From contig JAKVBF010000005.1 of NCBI GenBank assembly GCA_022447555.1, forward strand, positions 74,173-138,172: DNA of 64,000 nt. Direction: 5' to 3'. The notes beneath the pieces were generated by a model, which ran no database searches, had not been told where the DNA came from, and was given only the letters and a program-made list of their open reading frames with translations. This stretch comes from Mariniblastus sp. Lineage in GTDB: Bacteria; Planctomycetota; Planctomycetia; Pirellulales; Pirellulaceae. The translations under genes were made by a program, and so were the position numbers. Below, in pieces: positions 1-9,457 of the stretch; positions within the stretch are counted from its first letter, which is position 1, and the number at the start of each line of letters is the position of its first letter.

Positions 1-22
1 AAAAAGGAACGGGACATTAAGG

Positions 23-46
23 ATGGGGCTTAGTTGGCAGCCCCAT
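23..46 (-). terminator. hairpin downstream of the secretin-N repeat gene
   Basis: An 8-bp perfect inverted repeat (ATGGGGCT at 23-30, AGCCCCAT at 39-46) with an 8-base loop lies about 20 bases past the stop of the minus-strand gene. No clean T-run follows on the minus strand, so this is a possible or non-canonical terminator only. Confidence 0.35.
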
Positions 47-64
47 TTCCTAGCGGAATTTAAC

Positions 65-3000
65 TTATTTACCGCGTCCGCCACCACGTCCGCCGGAACT
101 ACCACCACGCCCGCCGCCAGCGGCAGCCCGCTGTTGCATCGCCTTCATGAACGCGTTCCTGACGGCCTCACGTTGTTCTGCGGCTGCCTTCGAGTCGCCG
201 CCACCACTATTTCGTGCCGTAGAGCTGCTGTTGCTACTGGATTTCGCTGAACTAGTACCTGGCGTCACGGCCTCACCACCGATGACCAGTTCCCCTTTTT
301 CACCTAGCATCGCCGCTAAGGTTCGGGCAATGACCTCTGCCTTTTTACCTTCGGTCGTGATCATTCTGCGTTTTTCTGAAGAGGTGTCGGGCACGTCCAA
401 GCGTTCTACGAGATCGAGGACTTTCAAGTAAATGAACTCGGGTCCGGTTACCAAAATCATGGAAGTCGATTCGTCCACTCCGATGGTGGCAGAAGGTTTT
501 TCTTGCTCCGGATCGGAACCCCCTCCTCCTTTACCACCAGTGAGTTGTTGCATCGCCTTCATCATCTGTTGCGCCTGTTTCATCTCGGCACTGTTGCCGC
601 CACCGGTCTCTTCTTTCTTGATCAAGTCGGAAAATTGTGTTTTTGCTCTTTCTAATAACTCAGTGGGATCACGATGAATGACCGGGATGTAAAATGTTTT
701 TCCGAGCAGGTCCATAGGAGGCGGTTCGGGAGCATCGACGTAATCAATCAACTCACTGATCGTATCGAGATCCATCGATGTGGCGCCGGTGACAATGAGG
801 GTGTTAAATTTTACATCCGTTCCAATTTGTACATCCCCTTCTAAAATAACGCCACTCGAAGTGCCACCGAGGCCCATGCCGCCACCAAACAGGCCGCTCA
901 GTGCATCTCCGGCACCGCCACCAATGGCATTGCCAAGCATTCCACCCATCATGCCGCCGAGTCCACCGCCCCCGCCGCCGCCGCCGCCATCGGCTAAACC
1001 GAGGAGAGCGTCGAGCAAGGATTTGGCCTCCACTGCTGAACGATGATTGAGGTAAAAGATCGTGGGTAATTCAGGACTCGTGGTACTGGAAAGCATATCC
1101 AAAATCATGGATGTTGTGTCGTCGAGAGCGTCTAGGTCATCCGAGCTGAGGACGATGCCGTATTCTGTTTGTTTGGCCGTCAGGTCCGAGCCCGGAATGG
1201 TATTGAAGTCCTCTGCCGGTTTGTAGCCGTTTGCAGGATCTTGTTGAGGTGAGTTACCGACTTGTGACTCGTCGTCTTGTGGTCCGAGTGCGACATAACT
1301 GCCTACCGAGCGAATGATGACGGAGGTGTTACCGTCGGTGTTCTCGGATTTTGGGGCCGGTTGGGCCGGAGAACTGTCTTGCAGGGCATCGAGTTCACGA
1401 AGCATTGCGTCGATCTCATCCCCTTGCTGCGGGCCGTCGGCTCCACGCCGTCGTAAACGGTCGCGAAACGATGCTCGATTTTCTGGCAAAACTAAATTCA
1501 ACTTGTTTTGACGCCCAGTGGTGGGCATTAAGTCTGGCAACATCGACATGATACGATCTGCCTCGTAAGGGGTCATTTCGAGAAAACGTTGATTGGTCCG
1601 GGGACCACTCATTAGGTCGTCGCCCGTATCGAGCGTGGCCACCATGTCTTTAACTTGCTGAATTTCTTGCGGGGTCCCGCTTACCAAAATCTGATCCTTA
1701 ATCGCGTCCGCATAAAAAGCGGGACCGCTGGTCGTCGGTTCATCGGGATTCACCCGGAACAACGCCATAAGTTTTAGAATAATGTCTTCCGGAGTTTCGT
1801 ACTGTAACTGGATCGCTGCGAAGCCCTCTCCGGTGTCATTGAGCTCTTTTAAGTAAGCAACCATGCGGTCGTGATGTTCGGTTCGCCCTAACAGGATGAT
1901 GTTACCCGTTGTTTCATCCTGGTCCATTCGTACTTCTTCACCCTCGAACATCGTTTGCATCACCTGAAACATGACTTCAGGTGTGCCCCGAATCGTGTAA
2001 GTTTCCAAGAATGGCTTTTCAAGCATCGCTCCATCCTCGGCCGTCAGCGGTACGTCAATTAACTTTGCGATGTTTTGGAATTCCTCAATTCGCTTAGGCG
2101 TTCCCTTCAAAAAGACGCGATTTCCAGGAGGCGGTTCGACACTGAAAACCAGTGTTTCATCACGCATTTGGTTCTCGTCCTCCCGCATCCCCATCAATTC
2201 GCGAACGTTGAAAAGCAATGTTTCGGGCTCGACGTTTTGCATGTCGTAGGTTTGGTATTTCAGATTGCCGGTGATCGCTATTTTTTTGGCAACGTCTAGC
2301 ATCTCATTGATGCGACGGAGTTTTTCGCCCGTTTCGCGAACCATCATTTTTTTGGATGAGTCGAAAACAGCATAACCGTCCCGGTGGTCGCGGCTAATAA
2401 TGTCCTCGACTTCGCTGGCAAAATCGGTTTCTTCGAGGCCGTTGATGTCAAAAATACACCTAACGATTTCATATTTGCCGCGATCTTCTAGTTCAGTTGG
2501 ATCGATCTCTTCGATAAGTTCCGACGGATAGCCCTCTGATTTTTTCGTCAGAACCAACATCTTTCGGTTGCGGATCAATGTATAGCCGCCCTGTAATGCC
2601 AACGCATGATTGAGTTGGTCGAGACCTTCTAGAACGGTGTATTCCTGATCGTCGAAATACTTAAACGTTCCCTCGGGTGGCTGCACGATGGGAAATAAAG
2701 AGAATCCGTTTTGCTCGGCGAACCAGTCGATCACCTCGGCCCACTCGATTTCATCAAAACGGAATCTGATTTTACCGGGCGTTCCATCTTCTTGGGAGAC
2801 GGCCGATTTTACGTCGGATTCGGCAGGCATCTCTTTTGAAGCCGGCTGGGTCTCATCGGGAGTGGCCCGTTTCAGCGATTCCTCTTGGGTTTCATTCGAA
2901 TCAGTGGACGGAGCCTCCTGTTTCTCTTGGGTAATTGAGGTGGAGGTCGTTGGATTTCCGGCAGTTTTCGACTCTGATTTGGACGCCTCGGGTTCCTCAG

Positions 3001-3130
3001 TCACCGCTTCGGTGACGGCAGGAGGGACGTCTGATTTGGGTGCATCCTGAGCGACTAACCAACCAGCAGCCGACATAAAAGAAAAGCCAACAAAAGAGCC
3101 GGCACAGCACAAAATTTTAAAACTATTCAT
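65..3130 (-). CDS. exported secretin N-domain repeat protein without a channel domain
   Basis: A 1021-residue exported protein with a hydrophobic signal-like N-terminus (about residues 5-28) and a Ser/Thr/Glu-rich linker to about residue 115. From about 120 onward come repeated modules resembling the N0/N1 ring-building domains of secretins. Each has an alternating beta/alpha pattern, an 'N..ILLGRTE'-like or 'D.ILVSGTP'-like strand, and ends near 'LDVP' or 'LDTG'. I do not see the C-terminal beta-barrel found in true secretins such as the one at 25897-29508. Two low-complexity stretches stand out: a run of nine glycines followed by Gly/Met-rich sequence at roughly residues 700-755, and a Gly/Arg/Ser-rich C-terminus. 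The start ATG precedes a clear signal sequence. It is divergent from tsaD. It could be an accessory ring or scaffold for the type II system in this window, which is inference; the domain reading is by eye. Confidence 0.8.
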   Translation of the reverse strand: MNSFKILCCAGSFVGFSFMSAAGWLVAQDAPKSDVPPAVTEAVTEEPEASKSESKTAGNPTTSTSITQEKQEAPSTDSNETQEESLKRATPDETQPASKEMPAESDVKSAVSQEDGTPGKIRFRFDEIEWAEVIDWFAEQNGFSLFPIVQPPEGTFKYFDDQEYTVLEGLDQLNHALALQGGYTLIRNRKMLVLTKKSEGYPSELIEEIDPTELEDRGKYEIVRCIFDINGLEETDFASEVEDIISRDHRDGYAVFDSSKKMMVRETGEKLRRINEMLDVAKKIAITGNLKYQTYDMQNVEPETLLFNVRELMGMREDENQMRDETLVFSVEPPPGNRVFLKGTPKRIEEFQNIAKLIDVPLTAEDGAMLEKPFLETYTIRGTPEVMFQVMQTMFEGEEVRMDQDETTGNIILLGRTEHHDRMVAYLKELNDTGEGFAAIQLQYETPEDIILKLMALFRVNPDEPTTSGPAFYADAIKDQILVSGTPQEIQQVKDMVATLDTGDDLMSGPRTNQRFLEMTPYEADRIMSMLPDLMPTTGRQNKLNLVLPENRASFRDRLRRRGADGPQQGDEIDAMLRELDALQDSSPAQPAPKSENTDGNTSVIIRSVGSYVALGPQDDESQVGNSPQQDPANGYKPAEDFNTIPGSDLTAKQTEYGIVLSSDDLDALDDTTSMILDMLSSTTSPELPTIFYLNHRSAVEAKSLLDALLGLADGGGGGGGGGLGGMMGGMLGNAIGGGAGDALSGLFGGGMGLGGTSSGVILEGDVQIGTDVKFNTLIVTGATSMDLDTISELIDYVDAPEPPPMDLLGKTFYIPVIHRDPTELLERAKTQFSDLIKKEETGGGNSAEMKQAQQMMKAMQQLTGGKGGGGSDPEQEKPSATIGVDESTSMILVTGPEFIYLKVLDLVERLDVPDTSSEKRRMITTEGKKAEVIARTLAAMLGEKGELVIGGEAVTPGTSSAKSSSNSSSTARNSGGGDSKAAAEQREAVRNAFMKAMQQRAAAGGGRGGSSGGRGGGRGK

Positions 3131-3436
3131 CCAGCAGATCTCAAGCGAGAGGGTCTATGAAAATATCTATTAGAATTCATCTGGGGAAATTTAGGTCGAA
3201 GCTCTGCGTGGAAAGGAGAAAACCTTCCAAAAACACCCCGGAAATGCCGATAAACGCGGAATCAGGAGGGTGTCTCAGCATCATAATCGCTTTAACCGGA
3301 ACCCATCTTTTGGAGCAACCCCGCGCGGCCGGATTTGCGAAAATCGGGTCGCATCGACGCGGCGCGTCTCTCTTTCTATTATTTAACTCAGAACGCCCCA
3401 AGATGTTTCGAGTTTCAAGGCAGATTATGGAATTTC
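3131..3436. other. divergent intergenic region
   Basis: About 306 bases separate two divergently transcribed genes and should hold both promoters. Short open frames here (on both strands) have no recognisable composition or ribosome binding site. No RNA gene or repeat was seen. Confidence 0.5.
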
Positions 3437-4486
3437 ATGAAAATCCTCACCCTAGAATCGACCTGTGATGAGACAGCCGCCGCGATCGTGGAGGCATCCG
3501 ATACCGGAAACTCCGAAATCGGGGTTCTAGCGAGCGTGGTCGCGTCGCAAACCGAGCTGCATGTGGAGTTTAAGGGGGTGGTGCCAGAAATCGCCGCCAG
3601 AGCCCATGTGGAACGGATTTTACCCGTCATCCAACGTGTGGTCGAAGAGTCAGGGATTGAATTGAAGGATCTAGACGCGATTGCGGTGGCTAATACCCCC
3701 GGTTTATCGGGGTCCCTTTTGGTCGGGTTGATGGCGGCAAAATCACTCTGTTTGGGGCTCGATAAACCGTTATTGGCTGTGAATCACCTGCAAGCGCATA
3801 TTTACGCTTGCCAGCTAGAGAGCCAAGAGAGTATTTATCCCTGCGTCGGGATGATTGTTAGCGGGGGTCACAGTCATCTTTATCGGTTCCGTGACGCCTT
3901 GGACGCCGAGTATTTGGGGGGAACGATTGACGACGCGGCGGGCGAAGCATTTGATAAAGTGGCCACCATGCTCGGTTTGCCCTACCCTGGCGGACCTGAA
4001 GTATCTCGAGTTGCGCAATCGGGAGATGAAACGGCCTGGTCATTCCCGCGCAGTTTCATTCATGAGGACCGGTTGGATTTTAGTTTTAGTGGTCTAAAAA
4101 CTGCGGTTCGCTATGCGATCGCCGGTCCCGGAAAGACCGATTTTGCTTCGGTAACATTAGATGATCAGCAAGTAGCCGATTTGGCCGCCAGTTTTCAGGC
4201 CGCCGTCGTTGACTGTCTGGTGACCAAAGCGCTGCAGGCGGTTCGGCAGACGGGACTGAAACAGCTGTGTGTCGGTGGCGGAGTGGCTGCCAACCGTCGG
4301 TTCCGAGGTCAGCTAACCGAAGCGTGTAAAGAGGCGAATGTTCTGCTGCACATTGCGCCCAGCCAGTTCTGTACCGACAATGCCGTGATGGGCGCGATTG
4401 CGGTCGAGCGATACCGCGCCGGACTTTTCGAATCGCTCGACCTGGACATCCACCCCGGACTCGTTCGAGTGCCCCATCAACGCTAG
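3437..4486 (+). CDS. tsaD: tRNA N6-adenosine threonylcarbamoyltransferase TsaD
   Basis: TsaD transfers the threonylcarbamoyl group from TC-AMP to A37 of ANN-decoding tRNAs, working in the cytoplasm with TsaB and TsaE. The 349-residue protein starts with the family's 'LTLESTCDETAAAIV' motif. It has the metal-binding pair H117 and H121 in 'NHLQAHIYA', the glycine-rich 'VSGGHSHL' segment and a C-terminal 'CTDNAVMGA' with the conserved Asp. The ATG at 3437 is chosen because the family begins right at this motif; an in-frame upstream start at 3335 would add 34 unrelated residues. The length is normal. No tsaB or tsaE is adjacent. The identification is firm. Confidence 0.96.
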   Translation: MKILTLESTCDETAAAIVEASDTGNSEIGVLASVVASQTELHVEFKGVVPEIAARAHVERILPVIQRVVEESGIELKDLDAIAVANTPGLSGSLLVGLMAAKSLCLGLDKPLLAVNHLQAHIYACQLESQESIYPCVGMIVSGGHSHLYRFRDALDAEYLGGTIDDAAGEAFDKVATMLGLPYPGGPEVSRVAQSGDETAWSFPRSFIHEDRLDFSFSGLKTAVRYAIAGPGKTDFASVTLDDQQVADLAASFQAAVVDCLVTKALQAVRQTGLKQLCVGGGVAANRRFRGQLTEACKEANVLLHIAPSQFCTDNAVMGAIAVERYRAGLFESLDLDIHPGLVRVPHQR

Positions 4487-4672
4487 TTGCTCCAGAAACC
4501 AGTCTGGACGGCGATTAGCGATGGGAGCAGGTAGCGGGCAATCGCTGTTTTTGGCCAATTTTGCCTACCACGGGTACGAAATAGGATTTTTTCCAATTCG
4601 ATTTTTGCTAGACGACCGATAATAAATTGGACGGTGGGGCCTGTTTTTTAAGTTTTCTAAAATGGAAACGGA

Positions 4673-6199
4673 ATGAATTTGGAAAACAATCAAAGACTTC
4701 AACCCGCGTGGTTGGGTCGCGTCTTTTCTCTGGATTTGCGATCGCTAGCTGTATTTCGTGTCGCTTGGGGGCTGACTCTGATCTGGGACCTCATATTTCG
4801 CTGGTCTAGTTTGACGGCGATGTATACCGATCAAGGGTTTTTTACACGACAAATTAGCTACGACTATTTGCAACACAAAGTGGGAGACCAATGGGTTTCG
4901 TTATTTTGGTCATTCTATTGGCTTTCGGGATCCACTGAGTTTGCGGCCGCGCTGTTTATCATCACCGGGCTTTTGGCAGTTCTGTTTGTGTTGGGTTGTT
5001 GGACCCGCGTTGTGACCGTTGGGTTATTCCTCCTGCTGGTCTCTCTTCATTATCGAAACCCTTTGGTGCTGACCTCGGGTGACCTGTACTTCAAGACCTT
5101 GTTACTTTGGTCCATTTTTTTACCTTTGGGAAAGGTCTGGTCCTGGGATGCGCGCCGCGCTGGCCGCACGGTAGAGAATCAACAGAATCCGATTGCTACC
5201 CTTGCCACGGTTGGTTTCCTTTTTCAAATCATCTTCATGTATTTCTTTACGGGTCTCTCAAAATGCAATGAGGTTTGGTTGCAGGGGGACGCTATGTGGT
5301 ACGTGCTGCGATTAGATATCTATATAAACCCTTTTGGGCGTCTGTTATTGGATTTCCCTGCATTGCTGAGACTGATTTCTTGGGCCACGTTATTTTTTGA
5401 AGTGGTCTGGGTCTGGACATTGTTGATTCCATGGCGAAACGATTGGTTTCGCCTTAGTAATCTCATTGCCTTTATGGGCTTCCATGTTGGAATCGGGCTT
5501 TCAATGAGCATAGGCCTGTTTCCTGTTATATGCATGATCGCTTGGCTGCCACTACTACCGGGCTATCTATGGCCAGGCGCGAGTCGGACGGCAATTGGAG
5601 GTTTTCAAACCTGGACCGAGTTATCTACGATCGGGCGTTTGTCACGCCTGGTTTGTGGTGGTTTGTTGGCTTTCACCTTGATTTGGAATGTAGGTAATAT
5701 TCAACACCCGAACACCCTTCCATTGAAATCAGCTTTGGTTCAGAAGGTTGGTTATCGGATGGGTTGCGAACAGCATTTTCAAATGTTTGACCGTCCCCCC
5801 GAGGTCAATCCTTGGTTCGTTTACGAGGCTGAATTAAAGGACGGAACGCGGTTGGACCTTTTGACTGGTGGAGAGATCAAGTCGACGCGACCGGAATGGG
5901 TCCGGGAAATTTTTCCAACCTTCCATTGGCGAAAAATGCATCGGAACATGATGGCTCAAAACCTTGATTTTTTACGTCAACCATTGGCCGAATATTGGGG
6001 CAAGCAGTGGAATGAGACACACGGTCCGGAACAACAGGTGGTCTCGCTCAGGCTGGTTTGTTACATGGAAGATATTGGCCCGGATTACAACGAAGCGAAC
6101 CGTTCCAGTGTGATATGGGGAAGCGTTAAAACAGAAGAGGCTCGCCCGGGAAGTCTCTTTGATAACCTCCTCAAAGAGGGTGGTGACCTGCCGTTCTAA
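4673..6199 (+). CDS. HTTM-domain (vitamin K-dependent gamma-carboxylase-like) membrane protein
   Basis: A 508-residue multispanning membrane protein. The N-terminal part 'LDLRSLAVFRVAWGLTLIWDL' and the following helices, including 'LHYRNPLVLTSGDLYFKTLLLW', match the HTTM (horizontally transferred transmembrane) domain related to vitamin K-dependent gamma-glutamyl carboxylase. About seven to eight hydrophobic segments run to about residue 345. A soluble C-terminal part of some 160 residues follows, with Trp- and Arg-rich stretches. Whether bacterial HTTM proteins of this kind are carboxylases is not settled, so no reaction is claimed. GGAAACGGA just before the ATG could serve as a ribosome binding site. 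It is convergent with the BON gene, 71 bases away. Confidence 0.85.
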   Translation: MNLENNQRLQPAWLGRVFSLDLRSLAVFRVAWGLTLIWDLIFRWSSLTAMYTDQGFFTRQISYDYLQHKVGDQWVSLFWSFYWLSGSTEFAAALFIITGLLAVLFVLGCWTRVVTVGLFLLLVSLHYRNPLVLTSGDLYFKTLLLWSIFLPLGKVWSWDARRAGRTVENQQNPIATLATVGFLFQIIFMYFFTGLSKCNEVWLQGDAMWYVLRLDIYINPFGRLLLDFPALLRLISWATLFFEVVWVWTLLIPWRNDWFRLSNLIAFMGFHVGIGLSMSIGLFPVICMIAWLPLLPGYLWPGASRTAIGGFQTWTELSTIGRLSRLVCGGLLAFTLIWNVGNIQHPNTLPLKSALVQKVGYRMGCEQHFQMFDRPPEVNPWFVYEAELKDGTRLDLLTGGEIKSTRPEWVREIFPTFHWRKMHRNMMAQNLDFLRQPLAEYWGKQWNETHGPEQQVVSLRLVCYMEDIGPDYNEANRSSVIWGSVKTEEARPGSLFDNLLKEGGDLPF

Positions 6200-6270
6200 C
6201 CGTGGAAGCGAATCAAAAACCGAATCCGGCCGAGGGACTGACCGCAGACGGCCACGGGAGTCTCGGTTGC

Positions 6271-6975
6271 TCACTGACCGGGGTAAATCAACTGATTGAT
6301 CACTCGCGATACACCCGGTTCGAGACGTAATTGACGTTCAATGCGTACCGCTTCTTCCTGAGTGTTGGTTCGTCCGGTAAGGGTAGCGATCCGATTGTTA
6401 ATGGAGACATTGATCTTAGATCGGCCATCTACAGCCGGTAGTTGGCTTAACCGAGAACTGAATTGACTTGAGATAAGCTCGTTGGGTATGCGAGGTGCGT
6501 CGAAGTTCAGACGCAGCCGCGTCCGGATGTATTTGGGCCTTAAAATTTCAAAACCATTGGCTGCTCCACCTCCGGCAAAACCGTTATTTCCTCCACGAGC
6601 GTTCCCTCCGCCGCCGGTACCGTTGATGGTGTTCACATCCCCTCCAAAGGAGCCTAAACTGGCGCCCCCAACAAATTCAGAAGATCTCCCCACAAATCCA
6701 AAGTCCGAGATATTGGTCGCGGTCGCACCGACAAACCCTTGATTTCGGTTGTCCTCGAATTCGGGTATCTCAACCGGAGGGATATCCGTAGCCAATTCGA
6801 GATTCCCACCGACGTCACCAACATTGCCTGGAGTTCCCCCCGAATTACCACCTGTGGAACCCGTGGTTTCACCGCCACCACCTCCGGCCCCCGTATCTTG
6901 GAAGGCTTGGACGGCCTCAGGCGCTAAGAGAATGGCCGACGTCAGAATGGCGATTGAAATCAGGGGACGGATCAT
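6271..6975 (-). CDS. exported BON-domain protein
   Basis: A 234-residue exported protein. A signal peptide covers about residues 1-24 ('ISIAILTSAILLAPEAVQA'), followed by a Gly/Thr/Asn-rich low-complexity region to about residue 60 and a second glycine-rich stretch near 105-140. The last 70 residues have the shape of a BON domain: 'KINVSINNRIATLTGRTNT' followed by a helix with 'AVRIERQLRLEPGVSRVINQL'. BON domains usually bind membranes or other envelope partners. GGAGAAGAACCCC before the ATG is a good Shine-Dalgarno site and fixes the start. It is divergent from the secreted protein gene at 7388. Its partner is unknown. Confidence 0.8.
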   Translation of the reverse strand: MIRPLISIAILTSAILLAPEAVQAFQDTGAGGGGGETTGSTGGNSGGTPGNVGDVGGNLELATDIPPVEIPEFEDNRNQGFVGATATNISDFGFVGRSSEFVGGASLGSFGGDVNTINGTGGGGNARGGNNGFAGGGAANGFEILRPKYIRTRLRLNFDAPRIPNELISSQFSSRLSQLPAVDGRSKINVSINNRIATLTGRTNTQEEAVRIERQLRLEPGVSRVINQLIYPGQ

Positions 6976-7387
6976 GGGGTTCTTCTCCAGGCAGACAAGT
7001 CATCTGGTAAAAATTTGTAAAGCAAGACCTAATTGAGACATTAGTTGATTCATCGGTTCCGTGGACTCGCTAGTCAATGGAACCCCCTAATCTAGGATTA
7101 GTTTCTCTGGTATCTGCAGGAATAACAGGCATATTCGGGTGAAACGGGCCGGCAGAACAGTCCAATGGAGCAGCTTACGTCGACACTTGGTATAACATTT
7201 CCAAGAAGATAACCTGCTTGACCAGTGAGGTGAAATTCGTTTCGAACCATTTTGGGCGAAACTTTCTCCTCGAAAACGGGGTTAAGAAAGTATCGGGTTG
7301 AGTTTATGTGTGTGAGTTTATTGTGAATTTCCAAACCACGCTATCTCATCCCATGGGAATCATTTCGAGCCAATCAAGAAAGTAACT
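6976..7387. other. divergent intergenic region with a small palindrome
   Basis: About 412 bases without a convincing gene between divergent exported-protein genes. A perfect short palindrome (CTAATC-TAG-GATTAG, 7087-7101) could be an operator half-site pair or chance. A 78-codon minus-strand frame at 7098-7334 has no ribosome binding site or recognisable features and was not accepted as a gene. Confidence 0.4.
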
Positions 7388-9289
7388 ATGAAGATAACTT
7401 TTCGCTCTCGACGGAACTCAAATTTCCCCCTAGGACGAAGCTTGATGCTGTCCGCTTTCGGGCTCGTTTTAAGTACTTGTTTGGCGAGTGCCCAGACGGA
7501 GACGAGGCCCAAAACAGAAGATCTCCTTCCCGAGACCACCGTGCTTTATGTTCAGATCGAAAACGTCCGTGACATGCTCGAAAAAATAACGGATTCGAAT
7601 TTCGGCCGCATGTTGGAAGACGAACAGGTCAGTCCCCTCATTTCCGAATTCTATCAGCAAGGTTTGGATGCTTATTCCAACGTGGAAGATGCGGTGGGAC
7701 TTAGTCTAGAAGAGATTCGATCGTTACCGTCCGGTGAGCTCTGTTTCGCTTTAGTTGCCCCCAAACGCCAAGAACCAGCCCCGGTCGTTTTGATCGATAT
7801 GGATCCCGAGAACGAAGCGGTCACCAAGGCTTATGAGCGATTCAGAGAATTCGCGGAGGAACAGGGGGTGAGAGAAGGTTTCGAGGGGGCTGTGGTTGAA
7901 GAAGAGGAAACCGAAGAGATTATTTTTGAACGCGTGAATGGTCAGGACGGCCCTCTCTTTATGTTCCGTAAAAATGGGACGTTGGTCGCGTCGGCCAACG
8001 AGCAGGTGCTAAAAGATATTTGGGAGCGTTGGAATGATCGGCCCGTTGAGAAGATTCGATCACTGTCTGAAAACCGAAAGTTCGTGACGATCATGAACCG
8101 CTGCCGGGGAACCAAGGAGGCTCCGCCTGAAGTGCGCGCCTTTGTGGACCCGATTGAACTTGCGAGGAGTACAACTCGGGGGAACTTTGGCGCGCAAGCG
8201 GCTTTGAACTTTCTTCCAATCCTAGGATTGGATGGTCTACTCGGTGCTGGCGGAAGTGTGCTATTTCAAGAGCAAGAATTCGAGACCGTTTTTCATGGTC
8301 ACGTACTGCTTGCCAATCCTCGCAAGGGGGTCTTTGAGATGTTAGCGCTTAAGCCGGCAGACTACCAACCGCAATCGTGGGTCCCCTACGATACCGTGAA
8401 TTACGTGACGACCAGTTGGGACGTTCCCACCATGTACGCCGAACTGGAGAAGATCGTTGACGCTTTTGCCAGTGAGGGAGCGTTTCAGGAGAATGTGCAG
8501 ACTCGAATTAATGATGAGCTAGGGATCGATCTTCAGTTTGACGTGATCGACCAGTTGACCGGTCGGATCACGTATGTGCAATGGAACGTGGAACCCGCCC
8601 GCGTGAACAGCACCGCCAATATCACTTGTCTTGAGGTTGCCGACCCCGACAAGGCAGAGGAAATGGTGGACATCTTTGTAGAGCGAATTCGTGAAGATAA
8701 TGGGGACGATGCAATTGAAGAGGATGAATACCAAGGGCAGTTGTATTGGAAGCAATCCGACGCATCGGTGAGCGATCGAGTGGATCGTCGTGCTCGCCGA
8801 AATGAAGAGCGAGGTGGTCCCTCGATGGAACTCCGAGCAACCCAAGCCTGTATTTTATTGCTAAATGATCAATTGATTATCTGCGATAGTGTGGAGGCGA
8901 TGAAGCGCATTGTCGATACCGATCGAGGCGACGAGCCGGCGATGATTGAAGACGAGCAATTTTCCTATATCACCGGCAAGATGACCCGTATGCTCGGGAC
9001 AGACATGCCGGCTGCCTTGTTCTTTAGCCGGCCTGCCGAGCAGATTAAGTTGTGGCTGGATATCGCAAAATCAGACAACTCATTCGAGCTGATGGAGGAG
9101 GCTGCGGTGGATAATCCGGTCGTCGCAGGGCTGATGCGAACGATGGAAGATAATCCCTTGCCGGATTTTGAGCAGATAAGGCAGTACTTTCCTCCACAAG
9201 GTTCGTTCATCACCGACGATGAAACCGGCTACCACATTCTAGCGTTCAGCATTAGGTCGGAAGACATGCCAGAGGAATCAGACGAATAG
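7388..9289 (+). CDS. secreted protein of unknown function (DUF3352-like appearance)
   Basis: A 633-residue protein with a signal peptide (about residues 1-36, ending 'LASAQ'). The mature N-terminus begins 'LPETTVLYVQIENVRDMLEKI', the style of opening seen in exported DUF3352-like planctomycete proteins, where a strand is followed by 'D...LL...' helices. The rest is soluble, acidic and rich in Glu and Asp (for example 'VVEEEETEEIIFE'), with no enzyme motif I recognise and no transmembrane segment after the signal. The ATG is chosen because it directly precedes the basic signal-peptide region. A strong terminator follows 20 bases after the stop, so the gene ends its transcript. The function is unknown and the family link is tentative. 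Confidence 0.75.
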   Translation: MKITFRSRRNSNFPLGRSLMLSAFGLVLSTCLASAQTETRPKTEDLLPETTVLYVQIENVRDMLEKITDSNFGRMLEDEQVSPLISEFYQQGLDAYSNVEDAVGLSLEEIRSLPSGELCFALVAPKRQEPAPVVLIDMDPENEAVTKAYERFREFAEEQGVREGFEGAVVEEEETEEIIFERVNGQDGPLFMFRKNGTLVASANEQVLKDIWERWNDRPVEKIRSLSENRKFVTIMNRCRGTKEAPPEVRAFVDPIELARSTTRGNFGAQAALNFLPILGLDGLLGAGGSVLFQEQEFETVFHGHVLLANPRKGVFEMLALKPADYQPQSWVPYDTVNYVTTSWDVPTMYAELEKIVDAFASEGAFQENVQTRINDELGIDLQFDVIDQLTGRITYVQWNVEPARVNSTANITCLEVADPDKAEEMVDIFVERIREDNGDDAIEEDEYQGQLYWKQSDASVSDRVDRRARRNEERGGPSMELRATQACILLLNDQLIICDSVEAMKRIVDTDRGDEPAMIEDEQFSYITGKMTRMLGTDMPAALFFSRPAEQIKLWLDIAKSDNSFELMEEAAVDNPVVAGLMRTMEDNPLPDFEQIRQYFPPQGSFITDDETGYHILAFSIRSEDMPEESDE

Positions 9290-9311
9290 AATCAAAAAAC
9301 GAAGAATGGAC

Positions 9312-9344
9312 AAGCTGTCCTGTTCACGCAGGTCAGCTTTTTTT
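9312..9344 (+). terminator. Rho-independent terminator
   Basis: The left arm AAGCTGTCCTG (9312-9322) pairs with CAGGTCAGCTT (9329-9339) with a single mismatch across a 6-base loop, and a run of seven T follows directly. It lies 22 bases after the stop of the secreted-protein gene and separates it from trkA. Confidence 0.85.
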
Positions 9345-9457
9345 GTTTTGTTCGCTTTTTTTGTTTTGGTACTTTAAGGGACTGCTTCGCGACGTGACAA
9401 TTGTCGGGATTGCGATATCATGTCGAATTCCGTGAAATCAAAACCAAGAGGCTTTTC

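Noticed and set aside
960..1000. GC-rich repeat resembling a microsatellite
   Set aside because: It encodes the polyglycine run of the secretin-N repeat protein and is explained as coding low complexity.
7098..7334. 78-codon minus-strand open frame between divergent genes
   Set aside because: No ribosome binding site, no recognisable composition, and it occupies the region expected to hold promoters.
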